This document shows, piece by piece, positions 31,833 through 40,454 of a DNA stretch of 43,540 nucleotides; positions within the stretch are counted from its first letter, which is position 1; the number at the start of each line of letters is the position of its first letter. The notes beneath the pieces were generated by a model. That model was not told the origin of the DNA and searched no databases. It worked only from the letters and a program-made list of their open reading frames with translations. The stretch is from Bacillota bacterium. Lineage in GTDB: Bacteria; Bacillota; Clostridia; Lachnospirales; Lachnospiraceae. A program made the position numbers and the translations under genes. Where the stretch lies: positions 1-43,540 of the forward strand of contig JAEZUR010000078.1 of assembly GCA_023420935.1 (NCBI GenBank), written 5' to 3'.

Positions 31833-33278
31833 TTATCGTTTCAAGTTAATGAGTTCCTCTAGCATTGTGTCTGAAGTTGTTATAATTCTTGAATTGGCTT
31901 GGAATCCTCTTTGTGTTGTAATCATCTGTGTAAACTCAGAGGACAAATCAACATTTGACATTTCAAGTACTCCTGTTGAAAGGTTTCCACCACCAGTAGT
32001 AGGATCTTGTCCAATACCATCAAATTCACCTGAATTCTGTGTTTGAGCAAACATATTATTACCTACTGCTTCCAGACCGGATGGATTAGCAAATGTAGTA
32101 ACTGCGATTTGACCTAATAATTTACTATCTCCATTGTCATATGTACCATAAATCTTTCCTGCGGCATCTACTTTAACGCCGTCCATATTACCAAGTTGAC
32201 GACCTTTACCTAGACCATTAGTATCTCCTTTGTAGGACTGTAAGCTTGTTGTACCACTGCTTGCATATCTTGTAATTTTTGAGAAGTCAATATCGATTCC
32301 ATTTGTACTAAAAGGATTTACTGCCGGCGCTGTCATTGTAAATTTAATATTTATATCTTTATCATTTGCAGTCGCACCTACTTGTTCGAATTCACCTGTA
32401 GAGGCATTAAACTGAACAGTGGTTAATAGAGATGCTAATTTTGGTATTTCTCCTGTTGTCGTATTGGCAACTGGTGATAATGTACCAATTTCTGAAACAA
32501 TGCTAGTTAAAATTCCCGGACCATATGGTGGTGTCGCGCCAGTTTTTGCCGCAAACAAGGAATTTCCGTTCTTATCCTCAACATCATCTAAAAAAACATC
32601 ATATTGATTCGTAGGTGTGGTTTTTTGTCTAAGAGACAACTTAACGTTATACTCATTACCCATATTATCAAATACAGATAGTGAAATTGGATAACCTGTT
32701 GTGCTAGTAGGTGCTACTTGTTCAGAATTCATATCAATATTTCCTTTAATATATGTTTCCGTAGTAGCGATTGGCTTTGAATATAGATTTTCAGCTGACA
32801 TAATTTGCAACGGTTTAACAACATCCTGCACAATTTTTCCTGTTGTGTCATCAACATCCCAACCCATTACATTTGCACCTGTAGGTGTACATAATGTACC
32901 TGCAGCATCTACATTAAAAGCTCCAGCTTTTGTAAAGTAATTGGTACCACCGCTGTTAACGATAAAGAATGCATCTCCATTAATCATAATATCCAAAGGA
33001 TTATCTGTTCTTTGGGATCCACCAGTTCCTGTTATATTGGCTGTGATAGATGCAACATTAGCACCTAAACCAATCTGCTTTGCATTTTGTCCCGCTGCTC
33101 CTGTATTGGCATTTGGACCAGTTGCGCTCTGAGTTGTCTGATAAAATACGTCAGAAAAATTAACGCTACTTCCTTTAAAACCTACTGTATTAACATTTGC
33201 AATATTATTACCTATTACATCCATCTTAGTCTGATGTACTTTTAATCCAGAAACACCAGAGAATAATGATCTCATCAT
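31833..33278 (-). CDS. flgE: Flagellar hook protein FlgE
   Basis: FlgE polymerises to form the flexible hook. The N-terminal rod-type motif (FSGVSGLKVHQTKMDVIGNNIANVNTVGFK) and the C-terminal NVDLSSEFTQMITTQRGFQANSR are diagnostic, with variable D1/D2 domains between. The length is 481 residues. I chose the ATG at 33278 (MMRSLFSG) because AGGAGG lies nine bases upstream; the longer frame has no such site. The gene follows the TIGR02530-type gene and flgD. Confidence 0.93.
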   Translation of the reverse strand: MMRSLFSGVSGLKVHQTKMDVIGNNIANVNTVGFKGSSVNFSDVFYQTTQSATGPNANTGAAGQNAKQIGLGANVASITANITGTGGSQRTDNPLDIMINGDAFFIVNSGGTNYFTKAGAFNVDAAGTLCTPTGANVMGWDVDDTTGKIVQDVVKPLQIMSAENLYSKPIATTETYIKGNIDMNSEQVAPTSTTGYPISLSVFDNMGNEYNVKLSLRQKTTPTNQYDVFLDDVEDKNGNSLFAAKTGATPPYGPGILTSIVSEIGTLSPVANTTTGEIPKLASLLTTVQFNASTGEFEQVGATANDKDINIKFTMTAPAVNPFSTNGIDIDFSKITRYASSGTTSLQSYKGDTNGLGKGRQLGNMDGVKVDAAGKIYGTYDNGDSKLLGQIAVTTFANPSGLEAVGNNMFAQTQNSGEFDGIGQDPTTGGGNLSTGVLEMSNVDLSSEFTQMITTQRGFQANSRIITTSDTMLEELINLKR

Positions 33279-33379
33279 AATGATTGACCTCCTATATTTT
33301 ATGTAATTGATTGTGCACTCCATCTGTCATTTAAGAGCGCTAAGCTTCCTGAAAGGTCCAGCTTGTTCAATCCTTTGAG

Positions 33380-33778
33380 CTAACTAATTACTGCTCCATC
33401 AATGTTAGTAAATACACTGTCTTCTGTGTCCTTTACCGCAGTAACGACCACATTGTTTTTAATATTAACAATGAATGCCAGATCATCTACCATAACCAGT
33501 GATTCCTGTATTCCTTTTTGTCTAGCCATACTTGTACCATTTTCTAGACGCTCAAGTTGTTCCTTTGATAAATCAATATTTCTGCTAGCAAGTCTTTCAT
33601 TGGCGTGCTTAGAGAATCTTAATTCATTTACGGAATTCAATTGTTCCTTACTTTTTAGAATATCATCAAACGTTGCAGAACCATTGCCTACAGGTTTTTG
33701 TATAATCTTTGGCTTATTACTTAACAGTTGACCTGTCATCTGCTCGATGGAAGAGAAATTATTATTGGAAATATTCAT
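33380..33778 (-). CDS. TIGR02530-type flagellar operon protein
   Basis: This small protein (132 residues from the ATG at 33778) belongs to a family found between flgD and flgE in Gram-positive flagellar operons. Its C-terminal half (FSKHANERLASRNIDLSKEQL, SLVMVDDLAFIVNIKNNVVVTAVKD) matches my memory of that family. GGAGG precedes the chosen start by five bases, whereas the in-frame GTG upstream overlaps it. A hook-assembly role is assumed from position. Confidence 0.85.
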   Translation of the reverse strand: MNISNNNFSSIEQMTGQLLSNKPKIIQKPVGNGSATFDDILKSKEQLNSVNELRFSKHANERLASRNIDLSKEQLERLENGTSMARQKGIQESLVMVDDLAFIVNIKNNVVVTAVKDTEDSVFTNIDGAVIS

Positions 33779-33815
33779 ATTAACCTCCACCTTCTAATAA
33801 ATGTTTACTTGTTCC

Positions 33816-34598
33816 TTAAGTATCTGATTCACTACCCGATCCACTTGGTGGATCTGTTGTTTCAGTTGTTGCAGCTGAATTGCTTACTGACAACGATGCC
33901 TTGTCTGAAATGGTTGTTGTATATGGATCATTAAACACAAAAGTCAATGCATATTTTCCAACACCAAGAGATTTTAATGCTTCTTTCTTAATAATTAACT
34001 TACCATTATTATAAGAAAGGTTCTCGGAATCTATGGCTTTTCCATTTAACACTACCGCTACACTATTGGCTGCATATTCATCCTCACCTAATGAAATCTT
34101 GACTTCTATATCTTTTTGATTAGCAAGATCAAAAGTTGCCTTCGTTGTTTCAACAGTTGGTGCTTTCTGTGACGCAATATACGCCTGTCCAATTACTGTT
34201 TGAATATCATCTGCCAAATATAATGTATCTTCAATGGATACATATGTTTTGCCTCCAGTGATCGTTACATAATCAACAACTCCTTGCTTCGTTGTAGTGT
34301 CACCAGCTGTATTCGTTGTGCTTACTATAACTTCACTACCTACTAATCCAAACGCTTGAGAATTCACTGTTGTCGCATTCAAATTCTGCATTTGCTCTAA
34401 TTGAGAGAACTGTGCTAATTGTGCTACGTATTGAGTATCAGAGGATGGATTCAATGGATCCTGATATTTCATCTGCGTCACTAATAACTGTAGAAAATCA
34501 TCTTTGCCTAAACTACTGGATCCCTTTTTTGATGCATTGGATGTTGTACCTGTCTCTACTACTTCACCATTCTTAATTGGTGCTATTAATTCGCCCAT
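33816..34598 (-). CDS. flgD: Flagellar hook assembly (capping) protein FlgD
   Basis: FlgD is the scaffold at the hook tip. The conserved N-terminal part is clear (LGKDDFLQLLVTQMKYQDPLNP, TQYVAQLAQFSQLEQMQNLN), followed by FGLVGSEVIV and a C-terminal Ig-like part with a Ser/Thr/Gly/Pro-rich tail. The length of 260 residues is typical. It lies directly downstream of fliK. Confidence 0.94.
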   Translation of the reverse strand: MGELIAPIKNGEVVETGTTSNASKKGSSSLGKDDFLQLLVTQMKYQDPLNPSSDTQYVAQLAQFSQLEQMQNLNATTVNSQAFGLVGSEVIVSTTNTAGDTTTKQGVVDYVTITGGKTYVSIEDTLYLADDIQTVIGQAYIASQKAPTVETTKATFDLANQKDIEVKISLGEDEYAANSVAVVLNGKAIDSENLSYNNGKLIIKKEALKSLGVGKYALTFVFNDPYTTTISDKASLSVSNSAATTETTDPPSGSGSESDT

Positions 34599-34621
34599 AT
34601 ATTTCTCCTTTCCCTTATGAT

Positions 34622-36007
34622 TTATGCAGTGTAGTCAACACTACCACCACTTTGCAGAAGAACTTTTGCTGCTAAAATCTGTTCATCTGTAAGCTCTTCA
34701 TCCATGTAATCAAAATCATTTAAATTAATTGACTTTTTGGTTGTTCCCTTTTGTTGTTTACTTCCGCTTTCTGCTTGTGTACTCTGCCCGAATGAAAAAT
34801 TAGATACTGTAACTTCAATGGCTTCCACTTTCACTCCTTGATTATTCAAGTTTTCTTTCAGAGTTTGTAGCTGATTCTCCAATGCTTCCTTCGCTAGTTG
34901 ATTCTCAGTTACGAAGCTTGCAGTAAGCTGACCGTTCTTTGCAACAACTGTCAGATTCACTTTACCGAGATTTTCTGGATTGAGCTGAATCTCCATACTT
35001 GATGCATCCGGTTTTACCAGAATCTTGATTTTATTCACTACTTGATTAACGATTTCTTTCATCTGATTCAATCTAGATGCTTGTACTGACATTTCATCAA
35101 TATTTTCCGTAGTCACACCCACTAAATTTTGAACAAAAGATTCTAGCATGTTTCCATTTGCAGGTTTGTTATCATTTGATTGTTCTTTACTTCCTAGCGA
35201 ATTGGAACTTTCTTGACTTAAGGTATCCCCTGGGTTCTTAGCCTCTACGGTGATTTCTACTGTCGGTTCTTTGCTCGCATCCATGGTTTTCATTTGATCA
35301 ATAAGCTGCTCTGGTTCAGACTCATCCACTGGAATTACGTTTTGTGTTACTGCTGCTTGGGATAGTGTCTCTACCATGGAAACTAATTCTTCCTTTGTAA
35401 TCCCCAATTCCTTTTCTAAATCAAGGTTTTCTAATTCAGATGTTAGCTTACTAAATTCCATTGCCATCTTTTCATTGGTAAGTAACTCCGAAACGTCTTC
35501 TGCACCATTCACTGTTAGAATCAATTGTTTTAAGTTGTCTGGCTGAAGTAAATCAGTCATTTTCATTCCTAACTGATCCATGACACTTTTAAGCTCTTCC
35601 TCTGACAGATTTAAAACCTGTTGTACTGCAGTTGCAATATTTAATCCCATTTCCGCCATAAGTTGCTGCATTTTAAGTAAGTCTTCTTCACTTATGACAT
35701 TTTGTTCTACTTCACTGACTACATTTAGACTCTCTGTACTCCAATCAAGCTCTTGTGAATTCATAGAATCATCCAATTTCATACTAGAACTTTTATCAAC
35801 CGATACAGAATTATTCTTTACATCGGATCGCTCTAGATTATCTTCTTTCGCAATAGGTTTGTTTGACTTCACTGCAGCTTTTTGAGCATTGCTTAGTCTT
35901 TGATCCATTACTTTTCCAAAATCAGCTTTTGCCGTTTTCGAAGAACCCTGATTCATGTTACTTCCAAGAAACAATAACGCGTCTTTTTTTACACTTTGTG
36001 CTATCAT
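34622..36007 (-). CDS. fliK: Flagellar hook-length control protein FliK
   Basis: FliK is the secreted ruler that ends hook growth and triggers the FlhB switch. The N-terminal and middle parts are low-complexity, acidic and Gln/Asn/Ser-rich. The C-terminal Flg_hook domain contains MEIQLNPENLGKVNLTVVAKNGQL and ENQLQTLKENLNNQGVKVEAIEV. The length of 461 residues is within the wide family range. AAAGGAGG precedes the ATG. Confidence 0.92.
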   Translation of the reverse strand: MIAQSVKKDALLFLGSNMNQGSSKTAKADFGKVMDQRLSNAQKAAVKSNKPIAKEDNLERSDVKNNSVSVDKSSSMKLDDSMNSQELDWSTESLNVVSEVEQNVISEEDLLKMQQLMAEMGLNIATAVQQVLNLSEEELKSVMDQLGMKMTDLLQPDNLKQLILTVNGAEDVSELLTNEKMAMEFSKLTSELENLDLEKELGITKEELVSMVETLSQAAVTQNVIPVDESEPEQLIDQMKTMDASKEPTVEITVEAKNPGDTLSQESSNSLGSKEQSNDNKPANGNMLESFVQNLVGVTTENIDEMSVQASRLNQMKEIVNQVVNKIKILVKPDASSMEIQLNPENLGKVNLTVVAKNGQLTASFVTENQLAKEALENQLQTLKENLNNQGVKVEAIEVTVSNFSFGQSTQAESGSKQQKGTTKKSINLNDFDYMDEELTDEQILAAKVLLQSGGSVDYTA

Positions 36008-36035
36008 TTGGTCTCCTCCTTTCCTAATAATATTT

Positions 36036-36063
36036 ATATTAAGGCAGTAACTGCTCTTAATAT
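36036..36063 (-). other. Intercistronic hairpin between motE and fliK
   Basis: ATATTAAG (36036-36043) and CTTAATAT (36056-36063) pair perfectly, and the inner GCAGT/ACTGC adds five more pairs with one bulged base. This gives a long stable stem that begins immediately after the motE stop codon and lies before the fliK ribosome site. No U-tract follows, so it is not a terminator by the usual rule. Confidence 0.6.
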
Positions 36064-36822
36064 CTAATTCATAATAGACATCTTCTTTGTGATCTTGGCA
36101 CTAAATTCTGGAGACATTTCCTGTAGTATCAAAGCGCTTTTCGCTGTCTTCATACTATTAAGTATATCTGCAACAAGGTCTACGTCTCCTGTCATTACTT
36201 CAAGTATACTAGCAGCAGAAGCAGGATCCATCTTAGAGTATCTCTCACCCAGTTCCACTGTTCTTTTATCATATTGTAACTGTTCTACAACTTGCTTATA
36301 AATAGTAGCTGCATTGTCAGGATTAATGCCTTCATAATACTTTTGATATTCCGAAAGTTCTGGAGCTTTATCATTAAATACCACATCAGTTTCAAATTCT
36401 AATTGCCGTTTTTCAAATTCTTCCTGATTTTGTTCAAACACCTTAAGTCTAGCAACTTCTGCTTCTAACTCTGCAATATAATCTGAATTAGCAGTACTAG
36501 TACCACTAGCAGAATCTAATTGAAGTTCTAACTCTTTAATCCGTGCAACAGCTTCAGCAAGATTTTTGTATGGATAGTTATTTTCTTTGACTAATTCTTC
36601 GTCTGTAGCAGCTGGAAGAACTTTATTTATAACAGGCACATCTTTAAGAATTGGTCTTAGTACATTACTACCAAAACCACCTACATCTAATTTTATCAAT
36701 AATGCAAAAATAGCAAGCCAAATAAACACAATAATCATTGCAATTAAAAATGTTATTATTTTACTACCTGCTTTTTCTTTTGTTTCCATCTCTGAAAAAT
36801 CGTTGTTATCTTTTTTTGCCAT
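36064..36822 (-). CDS. MotE/YlxF-like membrane protein with MgtE-N-like C-terminal domain
   Basis: The 252-residue protein has one membrane helix (IITFLIAMIIVFIWLAIFALLI), a coiled region with ARIKELELQLDSASG and AELEAEVARLKVFEQNQEEFEKRQLEF, and a C-terminal helical domain with IYKQVVEQLQYDKRTVELGERYSKMDPASAASILEVM. That domain resembles the MgtE intracellular N domain found in MotE-type proteins between fliJ and fliK (YlxF in Bacillus). The role is probably to support stator assembly or FliG; it is inferred from family and context. Confidence 0.8.
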   Translation of the reverse strand: MAKKDNNDFSEMETKEKAGSKIITFLIAMIIVFIWLAIFALLIKLDVGGFGSNVLRPILKDVPVINKVLPAATDEELVKENNYPYKNLAEAVARIKELELQLDSASGTSTANSDYIAELEAEVARLKVFEQNQEEFEKRQLEFETDVVFNDKAPELSEYQKYYEGINPDNAATIYKQVVEQLQYDKRTVELGERYSKMDPASAASILEVMTGDVDLVADILNSMKTAKSALILQEMSPEFSAKITKKMSIMN

Positions 36823-36824
36823 TA

Positions 36825-37283
36825 TTACTCATCCTCACTGCTGCTTTTCTTTTTAAATTTGAAACTAACTAGTTCATCTACTTCCTTCTTTTCTTGCCCC
36901 TTTATTTCTTCTTTAAAAGATTCAAATGCATTTTCTTTTAACTTTTCATGTGTTTTGCGATCTACCATTGCTTCATTCAACTTAATTCTAGCTTTTTCTA
37001 ATTGCATTTTAGCATTATTCACCGCAATAATTTGAAGCTTAATATTGTATTTCATAATTTCAATGGCATCTTCACATTTCCTGATTGCTAAGATATCTAG
37101 CGTGGAAGTACAAAGCTGTTTTAACTGGTCTTCATAGAAAGACTGCTTCTCATATAAATTCTGAAGTTTCTCTTCCTCCAGATTTAACATAGCCCTAGCT
37201 GCACCATAAACGTTTTTTGCTTCTTCTTCCAGTTTATACTTTATATTCAAGATGTTTTCCATCTTATAAATAAACTTTGCCAT
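36825..37283 (-). CDS. fliJ: Flagellar export chaperone-type protein FliJ
   Basis: FliJ is the coiled-coil stalk that links FliI to the export gate. The 152-residue protein is almost wholly charged and alpha-helical, with YKMENILNIKYKLEEEAKNVYGAARAML at the start and a Lys-rich tail. Sequence conservation is low in this family, so the call rests on composition, length and position directly after fliI. Confidence 0.88.
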   Translation of the reverse strand: MAKFIYKMENILNIKYKLEEEAKNVYGAARAMLNLEEEKLQNLYEKQSFYEDQLKQLCTSTLDILAIRKCEDAIEIMKYNIKLQIIAVNNAKMQLEKARIKLNEAMVDRKTHEKLKENAFESFKEEIKGQEKKEVDELVSFKFKKKSSSEDE

Positions 37284-37298
37284 TTTTTCTCCAGCTCA

Positions 37299-38615
37299 TT
37301 ATTCCGTTTCTTCAAATATTTCCCCCAACAAAGATACCACTTCGTCAAAGTTATATTTGTCGTAAACATCCTGCATTAAGAATGCGTTAACTTCATCAAT
37401 TTTGTCTATTGCATAATCAATATTCTTATTGGAACCTTTTTTATAAGCACCTATATTGATCAGGTCTTCTGCTTCATTATAAGTAGCAAGTACATTTTTT
37501 AATTGACCAGCAACCTTCTTGTGATCCTTCGATGCGATAGAACTCATAACACGGGAAATGCTCTGTAATATATCAATTGCAGGGTAATGATTCTTATGTC
37601 CTAACTTTCTAGATAACATTATATGACCATCTAAAATACCTCTTGCTGTATCTGTGATTGGTTCATTAAAATCATCACCATCCACCAATACAGTGTATAA
37701 GCCTGTAATAGATCCATGCTCTGAATTACCCGCACGTTCTAGCAGTTTTGGCATTTCCGAATATACACTAGGTGGATATCCTCTCGATACCGGTGGTTCT
37801 CCAGATGCCAGACCAATCTCTCTTTGCGCCATGGAAAAACGAGTTAGTGAATCCATCATTAGAAGTACATCTTTGCCCTGATCCCTAAAAAACTCTGCAA
37901 TGGCAGTTGCTGTTTTAGCAGCTTTATTACGAATTAAGGCCGGTTTGTCCGATGTTGCAACTACAACCACCGAGCGTTTCATTCCTTCTTCCCCTAAATC
38001 GCGTTCAATAAATTCTCTAACTTCTCTTCCTCGCTCTCCAATCAGAGCAATTACATTTATATCAGCTTTGGTATTTCGTGCAAACATTCCAAGTAATGTA
38101 CTTTTACCAACACCACTACCAGCGAATATACCAATTCTTTGTCCTTTACCCACTGTGATTAACCCATCAACAGCCTTAACCCCTAACGGTAATACTTGAT
38201 CAATTAGCTTTCGCTTCATTGGGTCCGGCGGTTGTGCTTCAACCGAATAAAAATCTTTGCATGCTAGAACACTATCATCTAGCGGCTGACCTAGACCATC
38301 TAGACTTTTCCCTAACAATTCATCACTAACAACAACTTTTAAAGGTTCTCCTGTATTTTCAACCATGCTGCCAAGTCCTACTCCTTGGACATTATCATAA
38401 GGCATCAGTAAAACTCGATCATCACGGAATCCAACTACTTCTGCTAGAACTGTTTGCATACTATCTTCTGAAAAAATACGACATAAATCATTTAATCTGG
38501 CGCTAGGACCTAAAGACTCAATCGTAAGACCGACTACTTTAACTACCTTACCCAAACGTTTCTCATATGTTTTATCAAGCAAATCCCAATACTTACTAAA
38601 ATCAACTGTTGTCAA
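37299..38615 (-). CDS. fliI: Flagellar export ATPase FliI
   Basis: FliI is the F1-beta-like ATPase of the export apparatus. It has Walker A GSGVGKST (166-173), the segment LIGERGREVREFIERDLGEEGMKRSVVVVATSDKP, Walker B VLLMMDSLTRFSMAQREIGLASGEPP, and GSITGLYTVLVDGDDFNEPI. The length of 438 residues is normal. It lies between fliH and fliJ in the canonical order. Confidence 0.97.
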   Translation of the reverse strand: MTTVDFSKYWDLLDKTYEKRLGKVVKVVGLTIESLGPSARLNDLCRIFSEDSMQTVLAEVVGFRDDRVLLMPYDNVQGVGLGSMVENTGEPLKVVVSDELLGKSLDGLGQPLDDSVLACKDFYSVEAQPPDPMKRKLIDQVLPLGVKAVDGLITVGKGQRIGIFAGSGVGKSTLLGMFARNTKADINVIALIGERGREVREFIERDLGEEGMKRSVVVVATSDKPALIRNKAAKTATAIAEFFRDQGKDVLLMMDSLTRFSMAQREIGLASGEPPVSRGYPPSVYSEMPKLLERAGNSEHGSITGLYTVLVDGDDFNEPITDTARGILDGHIMLSRKLGHKNHYPAIDILQSISRVMSSIASKDHKKVAGQLKNVLATYNEAEDLINIGAYKKGSNKNIDYAIDKIDEVNAFLMQDVYDKYNFDEVVSLLGEIFEETE

Positions 38616-38638
38616 TTCAATACCTGCTTTCTGCTGTC

Positions 38639-39439
38639 TTAAATACGAGATAATAATTTTAAATCATCTATTAATCTGTTAAGTTGAACATCAAGACTGC
38701 AATCAATAATTTTAGTATCTGTCTCAATGATACATTGGTTTTTACCAAGTGACTTCTCTTCTTTAATATCAATGCTAGCACCTGAACCCGTAATTGCTGA
38801 TAATTTTTCTTTCTCTGAGTCCAGAAATGCATAATCATCTTTTGAAACTCGAATAACAAACTGATTACTTTTTTCTTCCTGCTTAATTGCTCTATCAACT
38901 AAGTGGCAAATAACCTCGTTTCTATCTTCAATAATGACTCCTGTTATCTTTTCAATTAAAGCAATCATGACCTTTACAAAGTCCGGCTCTAGGTTGGCTA
39001 TATGCTCTTCGTATTCTCTTTCAAATTGAATCATCTTGTCTTGTAATTCCATTTGTATCTGATTACAACGATTTTCGCCATCCTGGACACCATCTGCATA
39101 ACCCCTGTCTTTTGCTTCATTATAAGCATTTTCTTTTATCAATTCTGCCTGGTTTCTGGCTTCATTTAATATCTGTTCAGCCTGTAATTTGGCCTCTTCT
39201 ATCAACGAATTAGCTTGTAAATTAATTGTTTCTTTTTCTTTTTGAATGAGTTTGTCCATATTAACGATATTGATACCTTCCACAAACTCATTTGGCGTAC
39301 TAGATTCCATTCCCATTTCTTTCGGCTCATCTGATACTGGAACAAAAGGAATGAAATTATTATAGCGAATATCTGAATTTATCACTCTTTTATCGCCTTG
39401 ATCAAAATAAATATAACTAGACTTAATTAAATTAGACAA
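38639..39439 (-). CDS. fliH: Flagellar export ATPase regulator FliH
   Basis: FliH binds and restrains FliI. The protein (266 residues) has the clostridial-type N-terminus SNLIKSSYIYFDQGDKRVINSD, a long helical middle (EAKLQAEQILNEARNQAEL) and the C-terminal FliH domain (MIALIEKITGVIIEDRNEVI). I chose the TTG at 39437-39439, because GGAGG lies 11 bases upstream and the protein then begins as its relatives do. The longer frame from 39457 starts with GTG next to the purine-rich site. It overlaps fliG by eight bases. Confidence 0.9.
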   Translation of the reverse strand: MSNLIKSSYIYFDQGDKRVINSDIRYNNFIPFVPVSDEPKEMGMESSTPNEFVEGINIVNMDKLIQKEKETINLQANSLIEEAKLQAEQILNEARNQAELIKENAYNEAKDRGYADGVQDGENRCNQIQMELQDKMIQFEREYEEHIANLEPDFVKVMIALIEKITGVIIEDRNEVICHLVDRAIKQEEKSNQFVIRVSKDDYAFLDSEKEKLSAITGSGASIDIKEEKSLGKNQCIIETDTKIIDCSLDVQLNRLIDDLKLLSRI

Positions 39440-40448
39440 CGATCTCGTCACCTCCACCCCTTGAAATAATAATCTCAGCGGAGTCTTCTAATTTTCTAAT
39501 AATATTAACGATCTTCTGTTGTGCTTCTTCCACATCCTTAAGACGTACAGGACCCATAAAGTCCATATCTTCCTTGATCATAGTAGCAAGACGTTTGGAC
39601 AAGTTGTTGAAAATAATTGTCTGTACTTCTTCGTTTGATCCTTTCAAAGCAACTGCAAGTTCATTATTATCAACTTCACGAAGAACTCTTTGAATAGATT
39701 TGTCATCCAGTGAAAGAATATCTTCGAATACGAACATCTTTCTTCTGATTTCGTCTGCAAGTTCTGGCTCTTCAATTTCAAGAGTTTCCATAATGTGTTT
39801 TTCTGTTCCTCTATCAACTGTATTCAAGATTTCTACAATAGAATCTACACCACCAACAATAGTGTAATCTTGATTTACTAAAGATGATAACTTTTGTTCT
39901 AAAACTTTTTCTACTTCCTTAATTACATCTGGAGAAGTACGATCCATCTGTGCAATACGTTTTGCAACATCTGTTTGTTTATCCGGTGCAAGTGATGAAA
40001 TAATTGCTGAGGATTGTGCTGACGGTAAATAAGATAAAATAAGTGCAATTGTCTGTGGATGTTCGTCCTGTATAAAGTTTAGCAACTGACTTGCATCTGT
40101 TTTTCGCACAAATTCAAAAGGTCTAACCTGCAATGATACCGTTAACTTACCAATAACATCTCTGGCTTTTTCAACACCAAGTGCTTTTTCCAATAACTCT
40201 TTCGCATATGAAATACCACCTTCTGCAATATATTGTTGCGCTAAGCAGATTTCATAAAACTCATCCATTATTGTATCTTTCGTAGCTGGAGATACGCTCC
40301 TAGTATTCGCTATTTCAAGTGTTAATTGTTCTATTTCTTCTTCTTTTAAGTGCTTAAATATGGAAGCGGACTTCTCTGGTCCTAATGCGATCATTAGTAT
40401 CGCTGCTTTCTGAACTCCCGTTATTTCATTATTTACTTTTCCTGCCAC
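39432..40448 (-). CDS. fliG: Flagellar motor switch protein FliG
   Basis: FliG is the torque-generating rotor protein. Segments typical of the family are TGVQKAAILMIALGPEKSASIFKHLKEEEIE, IQDEHPQTIALILSYLP, and the C-terminal charged helix region DDKSIQRVLREVDNNELAVALKG with MGPVRLKDVEEAQQKIV. The length is about 338 residues. There is no ATG. A GTG at 40448 or a TTG at 40451 must be used, both served by GGGGGTGATC, which also contains the fliF stop. Confidence 0.96.
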   Translation of the reverse strand: MAGKVNNEITGVQKAAILMIALGPEKSASIFKHLKEEEIEQLTLEIANTRSVSPATKDTIMDEFYEICLAQQYIAEGGISYAKELLEKALGVEKARDVIGKLTVSLQVRPFEFVRKTDASQLLNFIQDEHPQTIALILSYLPSAQSSAIISSLAPDKQTDVAKRIAQMDRTSPDVIKEVEKVLEQKLSSLVNQDYTIVGGVDSIVEILNTVDRGTEKHIMETLEIEEPELADEIRRKMFVFEDILSLDDKSIQRVLREVDNNELAVALKGSNEEVQTIIFNNLSKRLATMIKEDMDFMGPVRLKDVEEAQQKIVNIIRKLEDSAEIIISRGGGDEIVV

Positions 40449-40454
40449 CAAAGA

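Noticed and set aside
33279..33379. Structured element in the gap between the TIGR02530-type gene and flgE
   Set aside because: Only short, imperfect pairings (AAGCT/AGCTT) are visible, not better than chance.
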